A DNA stretch of 64,000 nucleotides, taken from Bacillota bacterium. GTDB lineage: Bacteria > Bacillota > Clostridia > Lachnospirales > Lachnospiraceae. The notes under the pieces were generated by a model. That model ran no database searches, had not been told where the DNA came from, and saw only the letters and a program-made list of their open reading frames with translations. Below are positions 17,080 through 26,351 of the stretch, in pieces. Each line of letters opens with the position of its first letter. The first letter of the stretch is position 1. Where the stretch lies: the NCBI GenBank assembly GCA_023415055.1, contig JAEZLZ010000065.1, forward strand, positions 1 through 64,000, given 5' to 3'. The translations under genes were made by a program, and so were the position numbers.

Positions 17080-18135
17080 ATGATGGATCAGACTAGAAAA
17101 ATCGGGGTTGCCATCGCCGGTTGCGGCGCGATAACCCGTACCCGCCACGTACCAGAATACCGCGATAATTCAAACGTTCTGATGAAAGGCTTCTATGATT
17201 ATGACCTTAACCGAGCCAAGGAACTAGCTGGTCTTCATGGCGGTAAAGCTTATGGATCCTACGAAGAGCTTCTGGATGATCATGAAGTTCAGGCCGTCAG
17301 TATCTGTACCCCAAATTTTCTTCATCCCACTCATTCCATCGCCGCGATGGAAGCCGGCAAGGATGTCCTCTGCGAAAAGCTGATGGCACCCACTCTGAAG
17401 GAAGCGAGAGCGATGATTGATGCGCAGAAGCATACCGGACGAGTTCTGATGCTTGGACATAACCAGCGTCTTATACGAACACACATCCTGGCTAAGAGTT
17501 TACTTGACCAAGGTGCCATCGGCAAAGTGCTGTATCTGCAGACCAACTTCAAGCATGCCGGTCCCGAGGCCTGGAGTATCGAAAAAGGTTCCACTTGGTT
17601 CTTCGATAAAAGCAAGGCCAAATTCGGTGTTCTCGGTGATCTCGGATCCCATAAGCTTGATCTGGTACGCTACCTTTTACAGGATGAGGTTGACGAGATC
17701 TTTACGACGTTGACTACCTTGGATAAACGTTATCCGGATGGGAGGCTAATCGATCTTGATGACAATGCGGTATGCCTGCTGAAGATGAAGAATGGTATTG
17801 AAGGACAGATGCATGTCAGTTGGACGAATTACGGTCCCGAGGATAACAGCACCGTGATCTACGGAACCGGAGGAACGATACGTATCTTCGCCACTGATAC
17901 AGAGGATATCCTAATTCATTCCCGCGATGGGTCCTGTGCACGTTACCAGACAGGAGCCATCAGTACAAATACTAGACAGCTGCGTTCAGGGATCATAGAT
18001 GCCTTCGTACAATCCGTATTGGAGCACACCACACCTCCTGTAACCTGGCTGGATGGTTACAATACACTTGCATGCCTTGAGGCTGCAGGTATCTCATCCA
18101 CCAACGGTACCTGGCAAAAAGTAGCTCTCTACTAA
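17080..18135 (+). CDS. Gfo/Idh/MocA-family NAD(P)-dependent sugar dehydrogenase
   Basis: A 351-residue oxidoreductase. The Rossmann fold opens with VAIAGCGAITRTRHVPEY (residues 10-27). The EKP-like motif reads CEKLMAP at 98-104, with Leu instead of Pro. The C-terminal catalytic part has LGDLGSHKLDLVRYLL, with the His and Asp spaced as in the family. Such enzymes oxidise a hydroxyl of a cyclitol or glycoside, often giving a 3-keto sugar. The leader TAAGAAAGG and a following GGTTATTATT nearly duplicate those of the VOC gene upstream. The neighbouring isomerase and VOC proteins suggest a pathway that processes the keto intermediate. Confidence 0.9.
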   Translation: MMDQTRKIGVAIAGCGAITRTRHVPEYRDNSNVLMKGFYDYDLNRAKELAGLHGGKAYGSYEELLDDHEVQAVSICTPNFLHPTHSIAAMEAGKDVLCEKLMAPTLKEARAMIDAQKHTGRVLMLGHNQRLIRTHILAKSLLDQGAIGKVLYLQTNFKHAGPEAWSIEKGSTWFFDKSKAKFGVLGDLGSHKLDLVRYLLQDEVDEIFTTLTTLDKRYPDGRLIDLDDNAVCLLKMKNGIEGQMHVSWTNYGPEDNSTVIYGTGGTIRIFATDTEDILIHSRDGSCARYQTGAISTNTRQLRSGIIDAFVQSVLEHTTPPVTWLDGYNTLACLEAAGISSTNGTWQKVALY

Positions 18136-18227
18136 TCTTATCATAAACCCGGAACGCACCTGCGTAGATGCACTGTAACTCGTAATCTGTATACCCTGCA
18201 GTTTAATATGAATGATCTGCAATCGAA

Positions 18228-18268
18228 CGATAGAAAGCACGCTTCGCGAACTTTCTATCGTCATGAAT
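18228..18268. repeat. Dispersed hairpin element, copy 2
   Basis: CGATAGAAAG pairs with CTTTCTATCG around a loop with CGCTTCGC, followed by TCATGAAT, as in copy 1 at 1612-1652. The G-C second pair replaces the A-T pair of copy 1. It lies between the dehydrogenase and isomerase genes, ending about 24 bases before the isomerase start, so it would be part of the operon mRNA. Confidence 0.65.
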
Positions 18269-18291
18269 AACAATAAGGAGGAATTAACCGG

Positions 18292-19125
18292 ATGCGATTT
18301 GGAGGAATTATATTCAAGAAATGGTCCACTCCTGAGGAGTGGGCTCAAGCTGCGCTCGAAGCCGGATACTCAGCAGTGTATTTTCCTGTCGATCATACCG
18401 CAGATACTGCTGTTATCGACGGTTATGTGAAAGCGGCTAAGGATCACGACCTAGTCATCTGTGAGATAGGAGTCTGGAACAATCTGCTTGAGAAGGACCC
18501 TCTCAAGAGGCAGGAAAACATCAAACGAGCTATCCGCCAGTTAGAACTTGCTGATTATGTCGGTGCGAACTGCTGTGTGAACATCGCCGGCTCCTACAGT
18601 GATCAGTGGGATGGTCCCCATAAGGATAACCTTACAGAAAGAGCCTTTGACGAAATCGTTCTCTCCACTCAGAAGATTATCGATACTGTTAATCCGAAGA
18701 ACACCTGTTATTCCCTCGAGCCGATGCCCTGGATGTACCCAGACACCGCAGATTCCTATCTCAGGCTGATCAAAAGCATAAACCGTAAGGGTTTTGCAGC
18801 CCACCTAGATCCTGTGAATATTATCAGCAGCCCACAGCTATATTATCGGAACGATGAAGTCATCAAGGAGTGGTTTGACAAGCTTGGCGATCATATTCTG
18901 AGCTGCCATGCCAAGGATATCATCTTAAGCAGTAAGCTCACTGTACATCTGGATGAATGTCGTCCCGGACTTGGTGAGCTTAATTATATAACCTACCTGG
19001 AGTGCCTCTCAAAGCTTGATGACAGAGTATGTATGATGCTGGAGCACATGACCTTGGAATCCGATTATATCGAAGCCACCCGATATATCAAAGGACTAGC
19101 TAAGGGAATGGGGATTTCGTTGTAG
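18292..19125 (+). CDS. Sugar phosphate isomerase/epimerase-type TIM-barrel protein
   Basis: A 277-residue AP-endonuclease-2-type barrel. The four metal ligands expected for the family are visible: E143 (YSLEPMPW), D173 (HLDPVN), H206 (SCHAKD) and E251 (MMLEHM). It probably isomerises, epimerises or deglycosylates a keto-sugar produced by the adjacent dehydrogenase. The ribosome binding site AAGGAGG is strong. It is the last gene of the plus-strand operon, followed by a terminator. The exact reaction cannot be read; C- and O-glycoside cleaving enzymes, inosose isomerases and tagatose epimerases share this fold. Confidence 0.88.
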   Translation: MRFGGIIFKKWSTPEEWAQAALEAGYSAVYFPVDHTADTAVIDGYVKAAKDHDLVICEIGVWNNLLEKDPLKRQENIKRAIRQLELADYVGANCCVNIAGSYSDQWDGPHKDNLTERAFDEIVLSTQKIIDTVNPKNTCYSLEPMPWMYPDTADSYLRLIKSINRKGFAAHLDPVNIISSPQLYYRNDEVIKEWFDKLGDHILSCHAKDIILSSKLTVHLDECRPGLGELNYITYLECLSKLDDRVCMMLEHMTLESDYIEATRYIKGLAKGMGISL

Positions 19126-19180
19126 ATCTGTTATCGGAAAGCATCCGGTGTGCGCCCGCCGAGGGCACATAAAAAATAAA

Positions 19181-19224
19181 GTGAGGATGATAAAGCTTTC
19201 GCTTTCTTATCCTCACTCATTTTT
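19181..19224 (+). terminator. Terminator of the LacI-controlled operon
   Basis: GTGAGGATGATAAAG pairs with CTTTCTTATCCTCAC around a short loop, followed by TCATTTTTC. It lies 55 bases past the isomerase stop codon. Confidence 0.85.
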
Positions 19225-19329
19225 CTATTACAGAATTAGATAATCAGGTTGCAAGAATAAATGTGCTTCTCTTTCATCCATTCTGTTGGTACAATGGTAA
19301 TTTAATTGTAATTCTCAGCAAAACTCAGT

Positions 19330-20169
19330 TTACGCCTTCTCTACGGGTACCCAAATTTCGCTGTAGGTATCTGCCGGATTTTCGCATGGCGGAGCATACA
19401 TCTCAATGTTATAGTTACCAGAAAGCTTATATGCTTTACAGGAAGGGAGCCACTCGCTCCAAATCTTAGTGTTCACGTCCTGTAATGCTTTCGGTAATGC
19501 ACCGCGGCATGGGAATATAGCCCATGTACCTGCCGGTATTACCTTTGCTTCGTAGCCTGCCGGTATCTCGTTCCACGGAATGTAATTATCGGCAATAATA
19601 TAATCAAAGTTCTTTCCATCGCCGTCCAAACATATTCCATACATGCCACAAACAACTTTTACTTCTCCACTCTCCATATGTTCCTGCCAGAACTTAGGAA
19701 TTTCTTCATAAGAAGTTTCCGAATTGAATCTCCGTGACCTTCCCATTACTGTAAACTGTGCCTTTTCAACAATCTTATACTCTAGCATAGTACCACCCTC
19801 CAATGTAAGTTTTATTTTCAACGGCGCAAAAGAATTCATTCTACTGCCTTGTTCTCTTGTTGCGGAAGGGCTTAATCCATGAAACTTTGTGAATGCTTTG
19901 GTAAAGCTATCCGGTGAATCGTAACCGTATTTTAGTGCAGCATCGATCACTTTAATATCCGTGGAACTAAGCTCCTGTGCGGCAAGCGTCAGTCGGCGAT
20001 TTCTTATATACTCACCAACCGTAAATCCACATAATACATTGAATATTTTTTGAAAGTAGAAGCTTGACACATATGCTTTTTCAGCCACCTTATTGATATC
20101 AATATCCTCCGTCAGATTCTCTTCAATGTATGCGATCGCATTCGTAATACCTTCATTCCATCCATTCAT
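19330..20169 (-). CDS. AraC-family regulator with GyrI-like effector domain
   Basis: A 279-residue protein of the Rob/BmrR-like type. The double HTH is N-terminal (AIAYIEENLTEDIDINKVAE, then LTLAAQELSSTDIKVIDAAL and YGYDSPDSFTKAF). Residues about 125-279 are a GyrI-like small-molecule-binding domain (YKIVEKAQFTVMGRSRRF, PAGTWAIFPCRGALPKAL, EIWVPVEKA). Members often sense hydrophobic drugs or cationic compounds. The strong AAGGAGGG upstream supports the start. It is monocistronic, between two other transcription units; the target genes are unknown. Confidence 0.9.
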   Translation of the reverse strand: MNGWNEGITNAIAYIEENLTEDIDINKVAEKAYVSSFYFQKIFNVLCGFTVGEYIRNRRLTLAAQELSSTDIKVIDAALKYGYDSPDSFTKAFTKFHGLSPSATREQGSRMNSFAPLKIKLTLEGGTMLEYKIVEKAQFTVMGRSRRFNSETSYEEIPKFWQEHMESGEVKVVCGMYGICLDGDGKNFDYIIADNYIPWNEIPAGYEAKVIPAGTWAIFPCRGALPKALQDVNTKIWSEWLPSCKAYKLSGNYNIEMYAPPCENPADTYSEIWVPVEKA

Positions 20170-20334
20170 GAGATGCCCTCCTTCCTTGCTTCGTTGTAAC
20201 TATATTATACGAATAAGTGAATCTATTTTCCCGATTCTCCTTGCACTTTTGTATCGGATGAAAGCCTTTCCTTTACCTATGCCCCTGCAATACTCTCGGC
20301 ACCTTATGCTATAAAGCAACCTCCATACATCGCT

Positions 20335-22215
20335 TCAATTGTCTTGATTAATTACCTTCGCCTCAGTAAAACTTATGAATACCTTGAACATATCACCTTC
20401 CAGGTCAACCTGAAAATCGCCGCCACAGAGCTTAGTATAACTTTCGGCAATGGATAATCCAAGTCCGCTTCCTTCCGAGGTTCTTGCACGGTCACCTCTG
20501 GCGAACCGCTGAAGGATCTCCTGTGGTGTAAAAGTCATATCATAACCCGCGATATTCTTGACCGATGCCATGGCTCGCCCCTCCAGGAGTGACAGCTCGA
20601 CATATACTCTGGTTCCAGCCATAGAATATTTTAATGCATTATCTATAATGTTCTGGAATACTCGATAAAGCTTGTTCCCATCCGCATGGATATAAGACGG
20701 ATCTTCCGGTAATACCGTCTTAAGGGAGAGCCCGGAAGCCGCTATCCGATCCTCCATATCTGCCAATGTCTGGCGAATCAGCTTTCCCAAATCGATCCTC
20801 TCCGGATTCAGTGTCACATCACCACTCGTGCTTTTCGCCAGGTCAAACAGATCCGTTACAATCTTGTTCAGCCGTTCTGACTTCTCCTGCAGAATTCGAA
20901 TATAGTCCTTTCCCGCTTCCGAGAGTTCCTCCTTCGATAATAAATCAATAAAGCTGATAATGGAGGTAATTGGTGTCTTAAGGTCATGGGATACATTCGT
21001 AACCAGCTCTATCTTCATCCTCTCTGATTTGATCTGTTCTTCGGTTCGTTCTTTGATCTCCCGGTCAATAATATCATAAATACGTTTGTTTCCTATAGTA
21101 TACCACGCAAAAACAAGAATCTCCACAGCAAAGGGAAGGATCGCCCACCAGCTTGATCTTATGACAAAATATGCTGTAAGGGATGTATTGGCTATCGTTA
21201 AGATCATAAAGCAGACCTGACGGTAATACAGATTCATTGCGTAGGAGGACTGATGAAACAGATCACCATAACAAAGGTATTGGAATGATACCACCATCAT
21301 TTTGCATAGTTTAGATAGCAATCGGTATAGGAAGCTGTCATGAATGAATTTCTTTGCTTTCCATTTTCTCAGTAAAGCACGCAGTAGCACCAGAAATACT
21401 ATACCTGCCAGGGCAGTTACCACTACAATAAAAATTGCTATCGTCCCGTTATCTGCAGAGAATATTTCAATAAAATCCATACCAAACAGATCCATTTTCA
21501 ATCCAATCCTAATATCTTTTCCAAGAATATCAGCCATGCCAGCGGTATACCACCATACTACAAGACCTAATGCCAATAGAAGAACATCGGTATAGATCTT
21601 CTCCGAAATAATATTGTGTTCCTTCTCCTGTGATTCTCTACCTGCCTCAATTAAGAAAGCGATCATACCAGTTAACCCCAGCAGCGCACTGATACAGAAT
21701 ACTACTGCATATGGCATAAGTAATTTACGATCTCGATCCCACTGCCTCTGTCTGACTTCAAGATAATAGTCTGTATATGCGATATATGCTACTGTTTTAT
21801 TCTTAAATAACTCATAGCCAAAGTCAGCCTTACGGTAGTTATCCATCCCATCCCTCCATGCCCCCTCTTCCATATAAAAGAAGGCTCGATTAAATTTCTC
21901 ATAAAATGCTCTGTCAGTCTCTCCCTTATTTGAATATTCCAATGAACCGCTTTTAAAATAATAATAGAAAGGTACTGTCTCTAACTCCTCACGTCGAAAG
22001 GCTATTAAGGAAACCTGTCTCATTGCATCTTCCACTTCTCTACTGAATGCCTTACTCTGATAGAATTCCGGTTCAATCAGACACTCCGGATCTATCTTCT
22101 TCTGCGATCCGAGTTGCAACTGAAGCATCATAAGCACAAAGGAGATAATTATCAGGATAAAGATAGCTTCTTTTACGTGTTTACCGAAACTAAAGTTTTT
22201 CAATTTTATAACCAA
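20335..22215 (-). CDS. Sensor histidine kinase (VanS-like)
   Basis: A 626-residue membrane kinase. A first helix (17-35) is followed by an extracellular domain to about 165, then about five more helices between 168 and 373. The dimerisation helix carries the phosphoacceptor H410 in VSHDLKTPITS. The ATPase part has NIIDNALKYS (N box) and GSGLGLSI (G2 box, about 582-589). It overlaps the end of the response-regulator gene by 26 bases. The start is TTG; another TTG four codons on is equally possible. The multi-helix membrane region, longer than in VanS, suggests sensing within or near the membrane. The signal is unknown. Confidence 0.9.
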   Translation of the reverse strand: MVIKLKNFSFGKHVKEAIFILIIISFVLMMLQLQLGSQKKIDPECLIEPEFYQSKAFSREVEDAMRQVSLIAFRREELETVPFYYYFKSGSLEYSNKGETDRAFYEKFNRAFFYMEEGAWRDGMDNYRKADFGYELFKNKTVAYIAYTDYYLEVRQRQWDRDRKLLMPYAVVFCISALLGLTGMIAFLIEAGRESQEKEHNIISEKIYTDVLLLALGLVVWWYTAGMADILGKDIRIGLKMDLFGMDFIEIFSADNGTIAIFIVVVTALAGIVFLVLLRALLRKWKAKKFIHDSFLYRLLSKLCKMMVVSFQYLCYGDLFHQSSYAMNLYYRQVCFMILTIANTSLTAYFVIRSSWWAILPFAVEILVFAWYTIGNKRIYDIIDREIKERTEEQIKSERMKIELVTNVSHDLKTPITSIISFIDLLSKEELSEAGKDYIRILQEKSERLNKIVTDLFDLAKSTSGDVTLNPERIDLGKLIRQTLADMEDRIAASGLSLKTVLPEDPSYIHADGNKLYRVFQNIIDNALKYSMAGTRVYVELSLLEGRAMASVKNIAGYDMTFTPQEILQRFARGDRARTSEGSGLGLSIAESYTKLCGGDFQVDLEGDMFKVFISFTEAKVINQDN

Positions 22216-22888
22216 TCCCCCACACCACCTTTAAATAATTTGGCTCCTTTGGATTAATCTCAATCTTCTCACGGATGCGTCTGATATGTACCATCACAGT
22301 ATTCTCTATGGAGTAAGCCGGCTCATTCCAGACCCGCTCGTATATCTCTTCTGTGGAGAATACCCTGCCTGCATTGCTCATAAGCAGTTCTAATATCTTG
22401 TATTCTGTGGCCGTCAGCTTGACAGGATCTCCATCAACACAGAGCAGCTTCGCAGCTGTATCAAGAATCAGCCCTCCAATGATGATATCAGTGGACTTAA
22501 GATGATTCACTGCATCTCCAAGTACCAGATATCGTCTCAAATGACTCTTCACTCTTGCCAACATCTCCTGTGGATGATAAGGCTTCGTGATATAATCGTC
22601 CGCTCCCATCGTTAGTCCCAATATCTTATCGCTATCCTCAGACTTTGCTGACAATAAGATGATTGGGATATTTCGCTTTTCGCGAATCTTCATCGTTGTT
22701 GATAAGCCGTCCAGCCTGGGCATCATAATATCCAGCAAAAGCAGCTGTACATCATTACTCATTAATGTATCAATTGCTTCCATGCCGTTATAGGCTTTCA
22801 ACACTTCATACCCCTCCATTGATAGAAGTTTATCAATTGCTTTGACGATCTCCCTGTCATCATCCACCACTAGTATTCTTGCACCCAT
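22190..22888 (-). CDS. OmpR/VanR-family response regulator
   Basis: A 232-residue regulator. The receiver has the acidic pair in VVDDDREI, the phosphorylated D53 in LLLLDIMMP, and the conserved Lys in YITKPYHP. The C-terminal winged helix is of OmpR type (LTATEYKILELLMSNAGRVFS and ENTVMVHIRRIREKIE). ATG 22888 has AAAGGAAGGA upstream; a TTG six codons earlier overlaps that site. It is translationally coupled to the kinase gene downstream. Confidence 0.93.
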   Translation of the reverse strand: MGARILVVDDDREIVKAIDKLLSMEGYEVLKAYNGMEAIDTLMSNDVQLLLLDIMMPRLDGLSTTMKIREKRNIPIILLSAKSEDSDKILGLTMGADDYITKPYHPQEMLARVKSHLRRYLVLGDAVNHLKSTDIIIGGLILDTAAKLLCVDGDPVKLTATEYKILELLMSNAGRVFSTEEIYERVWNEPAYSIENTVMVHIRRIREKIEINPKEPNYLKVVWGIGYKIEKL

Positions 22889-23098
22889 GATTCCTTCCTT
22901 TCCCAAATGCCTACACCGATTATAGTAGACAATACTTTCAATTCACCTGATATAAATCTTACAAATATCTTAATTATATTTGATCCGGACACCGGAATAC
23001 CCTGGGATAGTTTGTCATATGCAGGATAATTCTACCACAGTCAGGTACAGAAGGCATCAAGTAAAATTCGATTTCCATACCAAAAAGTATTGAGGACA

Positions 23099-23142
23099 GA
23101 AAAAGCCACACATTACCGATGATCATGTACTGTATGGCTTTT
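23099..23142 (-). terminator. Terminator downstream of the SGNH hydrolase gene
   Basis: AAAAGCCACAC pairs, with one mismatch, with GTATGGCTTTT; T-runs lie on both strands. The gap from 22889 to 23259 otherwise shows only the presumed promoter of the two-component operon. Confidence 0.65.
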
Positions 23143-23259
23143 CTTATATGCTCTTTTATATATTCTTTTTTATGCTCATTTATTTAATAAAGCGTTGCCA
23201 TAATTTAAGGCCAGCTTTCCGTCAGAGGTAAATATTATTTTGTAATATAGTCTTGTGAC

Positions 23260-23925
23260 TTACAACGTATTCATAAAATTGACGAGTTTTTCTGCAATGA
23301 TACGATGCCCGAGATCGCTTGGATGTAACCCATCCGGCAGGTAAAGCTCTCTGTTAACCTCTACTGACGGCTGTATGCCACTTACTGCAAATAAATCAAG
23401 AACAGGAATGGAGTAGTATTCGGCAACCTCTCTCTCAGCAACCACATAATCTTTAAGAATTCCGGTTGCCACTGTTTTACGCGTTCCGCCGTCTCCCATA
23501 GGATTATTTTCATTAAGGCGATGCAATGGTGTCATCATCACTAGCTGTGCTTTCGGAAAACGCTCCATTAAGTAAATTAACAGGCTGTGCAATGCACCAT
23601 AAAATGTCTTTGTGCTTCTGTCTTCCATCCCACCGATTGGTGCAAAGCCATGTCCAAAATCATTTGTCCCGCCAAAAACCACCACAATATCCGCATCCTC
23701 CATAGTCTTTGCTCTGGAAAGGAAATCATAATCATACTCTAATTTATCGGATGGGGACGGATCCGGCTGTTCTGAGATTCTAGTTCCGCTGACACCATAA
23801 TTTCTGCAAACAGCTCCGGTAAGTTCTGCCACTTGGTCTACATATCTATATTTATCTTCGCTTGCTCCGACTCCCTGTGTAATACTGTCTCCTAAAAAAT
23901 TAATCGTTTTACCCTTTAATTCCAT
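23260..23925 (-). CDS. SGNH/GDSL-family hydrolase
   Basis: A 221-residue esterase-like protein without signal peptide. Block I is INFLGDSITQG with the nucleophile Ser, block III is VVFGGTND with the oxyanion-hole Asn, and block V is LPDGLHPSDLGH with the catalytic Asp and His. It probably removes acetyl or other acyl groups from a carbohydrate or lipid in the cytoplasm. GGAGGATAAGG precedes the start. It lies 114 bases downstream of surE on the same strand and may share its transcript. Confidence 0.9.
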   Translation of the reverse strand: MELKGKTINFLGDSITQGVGASEDKYRYVDQVAELTGAVCRNYGVSGTRISEQPDPSPSDKLEYDYDFLSRAKTMEDADIVVVFGGTNDFGHGFAPIGGMEDRSTKTFYGALHSLLIYLMERFPKAQLVMMTPLHRLNENNPMGDGGTRKTVATGILKDYVVAEREVAEYYSIPVLDLFAVSGIQPSVEVNRELYLPDGLHPSDLGHRIIAEKLVNFMNTL

Positions 23926-24039
23926 GACCTTATCCTCCGTAACCGTAACTTCAACTCAGTATCCTTTTAGCTTTCTGTATCTTTTCATTTCTTCAGTTAA
24001 TTGTACAGTTCATATCTTTCCTTAGTCTCATTAATGTCC

Positions 24040-24756
24040 TTAGCAAAGAACCGAACTCCTTACTTTTCCGATCGAAATGTAATTCTCATGAACTGCTCTC
24101 ATATCCGTTCCTTCCTTTGCAATCGGATTAAGTATACTACTGAATATTAGTCGGGAACGACCGTTTTCCATCTCAGTCCTTATGAATTTATTCAGGTAGA
24201 AATGTCCCTGTTCCGGGGTACGTTCTTCCAGAATACCCTTTAGCTCTGACTTAGTGCACCCCGGAAAGTTTACATTCCATATTTCATTTCTTGATATGCT
24301 GCGTCCTAAAAGCTCTTTGGTTATTGGGAGAAGCTTCTCTTCCACAACATCATGCACACCGTTCATATCACTGGAAAATGCTATCGCAGGCACGCCATTA
24401 AGCAAAGCTTCCATGGCGGCCCCTATCGTACCGGAGTACAGAATATCAAATCCCACATTAAATCCATGGTTAATCCCCGAGAAAACGATATCCGGTTTGT
24501 CGGGGAGAATATACTCCAGTCCGATTTTAACACAATCCGCCGGTGTCCCGTTGATACTATAAGCTTGTACCCCGGCAACAGGGAAATCTACCTTCTCTTC
24601 TTCCATTTCCCCAAAGACAGTAATCCGATGAGACATGGCACTACACTGTTCTTTCGGTGCAACCACCCATACTTCTCCTAATTGCGTAGCCATCCTGGCT
24701 AATCGTTCAATTCCCTCTGCGCGTATACCATCGTCATTTACTACTAATATTCTCAT
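24040..24756 (-). CDS. surE: 5'/3'-nucleotidase SurE
   Basis: A 238-residue survival-protein phosphatase that dephosphorylates nucleoside monophosphates with a divalent metal. The N-terminus ILVVNDDG carries the paired metal-binding Asp residues; SAMSHRIT, SINGTPADCVKIGL and VFSGINHGFNVG are the other conserved stretches, with the metal-binding Asn in SGINHG. ATG 24756 is chosen because it gives the canonical MRILVVNDDG start with GGAAGAG upstream; an ATG six codons earlier is possible. Downstream on the same strand is the SGNH hydrolase. Confidence 0.93.
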   Translation of the reverse strand: MRILVVNDDGIRAEGIERLARMATQLGEVWVVAPKEQCSAMSHRITVFGEMEEEKVDFPVAGVQAYSINGTPADCVKIGLEYILPDKPDIVFSGINHGFNVGFDILYSGTIGAAMEALLNGVPAIAFSSDMNGVHDVVEEKLLPITKELLGRSISRNEIWNVNFPGCTKSELKGILEERTPEQGHFYLNKFIRTEMENGRSRLIFSSILNPIAKEGTDMRAVHENYISIGKVRSSVLC

Positions 24757-24943
24757 ATATTCTCTTCCCGTCATTTAATCATTAACCTTATTTGTCTTAT
24801 CTATTTTGCTATGCTCCATGCTGAGCAGGTTGGAGCTCAGCAGCGGTATCTTCGCAACACATCCACATTTTATCACGAATTACAGTAAAACAAAATAAAA
24901 ATTATAATGATAATTTTTCATGAATTCTCTATCACTTCTGGCG

Positions 24944-26158
24944 CTAATTGGCCTTCTTCATGCGCATGGCACGTACTGCCAGAATAACAATGATGTTTCC
25001 GACAATTGACAATGCGATGACACATTGCATCACCGTTCCAGGGCCATAGTTATCCAGAATTCGTCCTCCTGCAAAGTTGGCACAAATACCGCTTATCGCA
25101 ATTGCGCTTCCAAGATAAGCCTGCCCCTTCACTTTATCTCCTTCGTCCATAATCTGAGCCACATAGTATACGGATGCAGGTGTGAACATAGCGTAGCCAA
25201 GCATGTTTAGGCTCTGTACAAGGTACACGCCGGTCATATTGGGTACAAGGAGAATTCCGATTGCCCTCAGGGTAAAGAATAGAATCGATATCTGGATTAA
25301 CAGGCTACATTTCACCTTGCGGTTCAGCCTGGCGAAACCGACCATCATAGGAACTTCAAGAACAGCGCCAATTGCTGACGTGATGCCAAGGCTGGAACTA
25401 TCACCGCCTTTGGGCATAATAATCTGAAGAAAATACGTTTGGATTGCAGAATGGCTTAGAAATATCATCGATACACCCACAAGGAAAATCAGAAAACTTC
25501 TGTTCCTTCGGATGAAGTCTGACATCCTCAATGCCTGCACCTTATCCTTCGCTGTTACCACAGTATCTAAATGGACAGCATTCTTGGGGAACCGGTAGCT
25601 GGCCACAAATAACAGCATTCCTGCGAGTGTCAGGACATTGAACCACGGGATTACTGCCGCGGAAAAATGTGTAACTACTCTGCCAACGGCGGTGGAGAGG
25701 ATGGCATACATAATCGAACCTGCTGCTCGCGCCACTCCATAATTGATCGTGATTCCCCGGTTCTGGTACATAAAGTTCATTGAACTGATAAGAGGGGTCA
25801 TCGCGAAGGTGACAACCAAAATTGTCACAAAGATGACAGCTGTCATCAAAGTTCCGAATGGTATGATACAAAGCACAAGCGACAGCGCAATCAACACGAT
25901 TGAAAATGTTAAGGCCATCGCTCGTATCGAGAAGATCCGACTTCTGTTTGCAAGATTGCCAATCACTAATTGTACAATGACCGACCCGATACTACCCATT
26001 GAAATTATAGTCCCGATCTGCGAATTGGTGAAACCTCTATAGAGTAAAAAAACGGAGGCAAACGCCGATATCGGCACCAATGAGCCAAAGTACATTCCCT
26101 GTATACCCGCATATTTCATTGTAAACGCATGATTGGCTTGAAACGAAGTATTTTTCAT
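24944..26158 (-). CDS. MFS transporter
   Basis: A 404-residue membrane protein with about 12 helices, related to the LacY/MFS_1-like group. The signature loop between helices 2 and 3 reads GNLANRSRIFSIR, a variant of GxxxDRxGRR. ATG 26158 is used; GTG 26161, closer to the AGGAGG, is an alternative. It is divergent from an AraC-family gene with a cupin sensor domain, 193 bases away, which probably controls it. The substrate could be a sugar, nucleoside or drug; the sequence does not decide. Confidence 0.85.
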   Translation of the reverse strand: MKNTSFQANHAFTMKYAGIQGMYFGSLVPISAFASVFLLYRGFTNSQIGTIISMGSIGSVIVQLVIGNLANRSRIFSIRAMALTFSIVLIALSLVLCIIPFGTLMTAVIFVTILVVTFAMTPLISSMNFMYQNRGITINYGVARAAGSIMYAILSTAVGRVVTHFSAAVIPWFNVLTLAGMLLFVASYRFPKNAVHLDTVVTAKDKVQALRMSDFIRRNRSFLIFLVGVSMIFLSHSAIQTYFLQIIMPKGGDSSSLGITSAIGAVLEVPMMVGFARLNRKVKCSLLIQISILFFTLRAIGILLVPNMTGVYLVQSLNMLGYAMFTPASVYYVAQIMDEGDKVKGQAYLGSAIAISGICANFAGGRILDNYGPGTVMQCVIALSIVGNIIVILAVRAMRMKKAN

Positions 26159-26351
26159 CACTATCTGTCCATCCTCCTCAAACAAGCAATGAGAAAAACC
26201 ACAAAGCTCTCATGCTATCGATTTTTTTCTTTTGTATGGTGTGTCATATCCCGATTTTGTATAGATATGTCTATTATACAGAGGATATGCACTTGAATCC
26301 GTAATGAAAGCGTCATATAATATAACAAAAACGACAAAATGAGGTGGGCTT

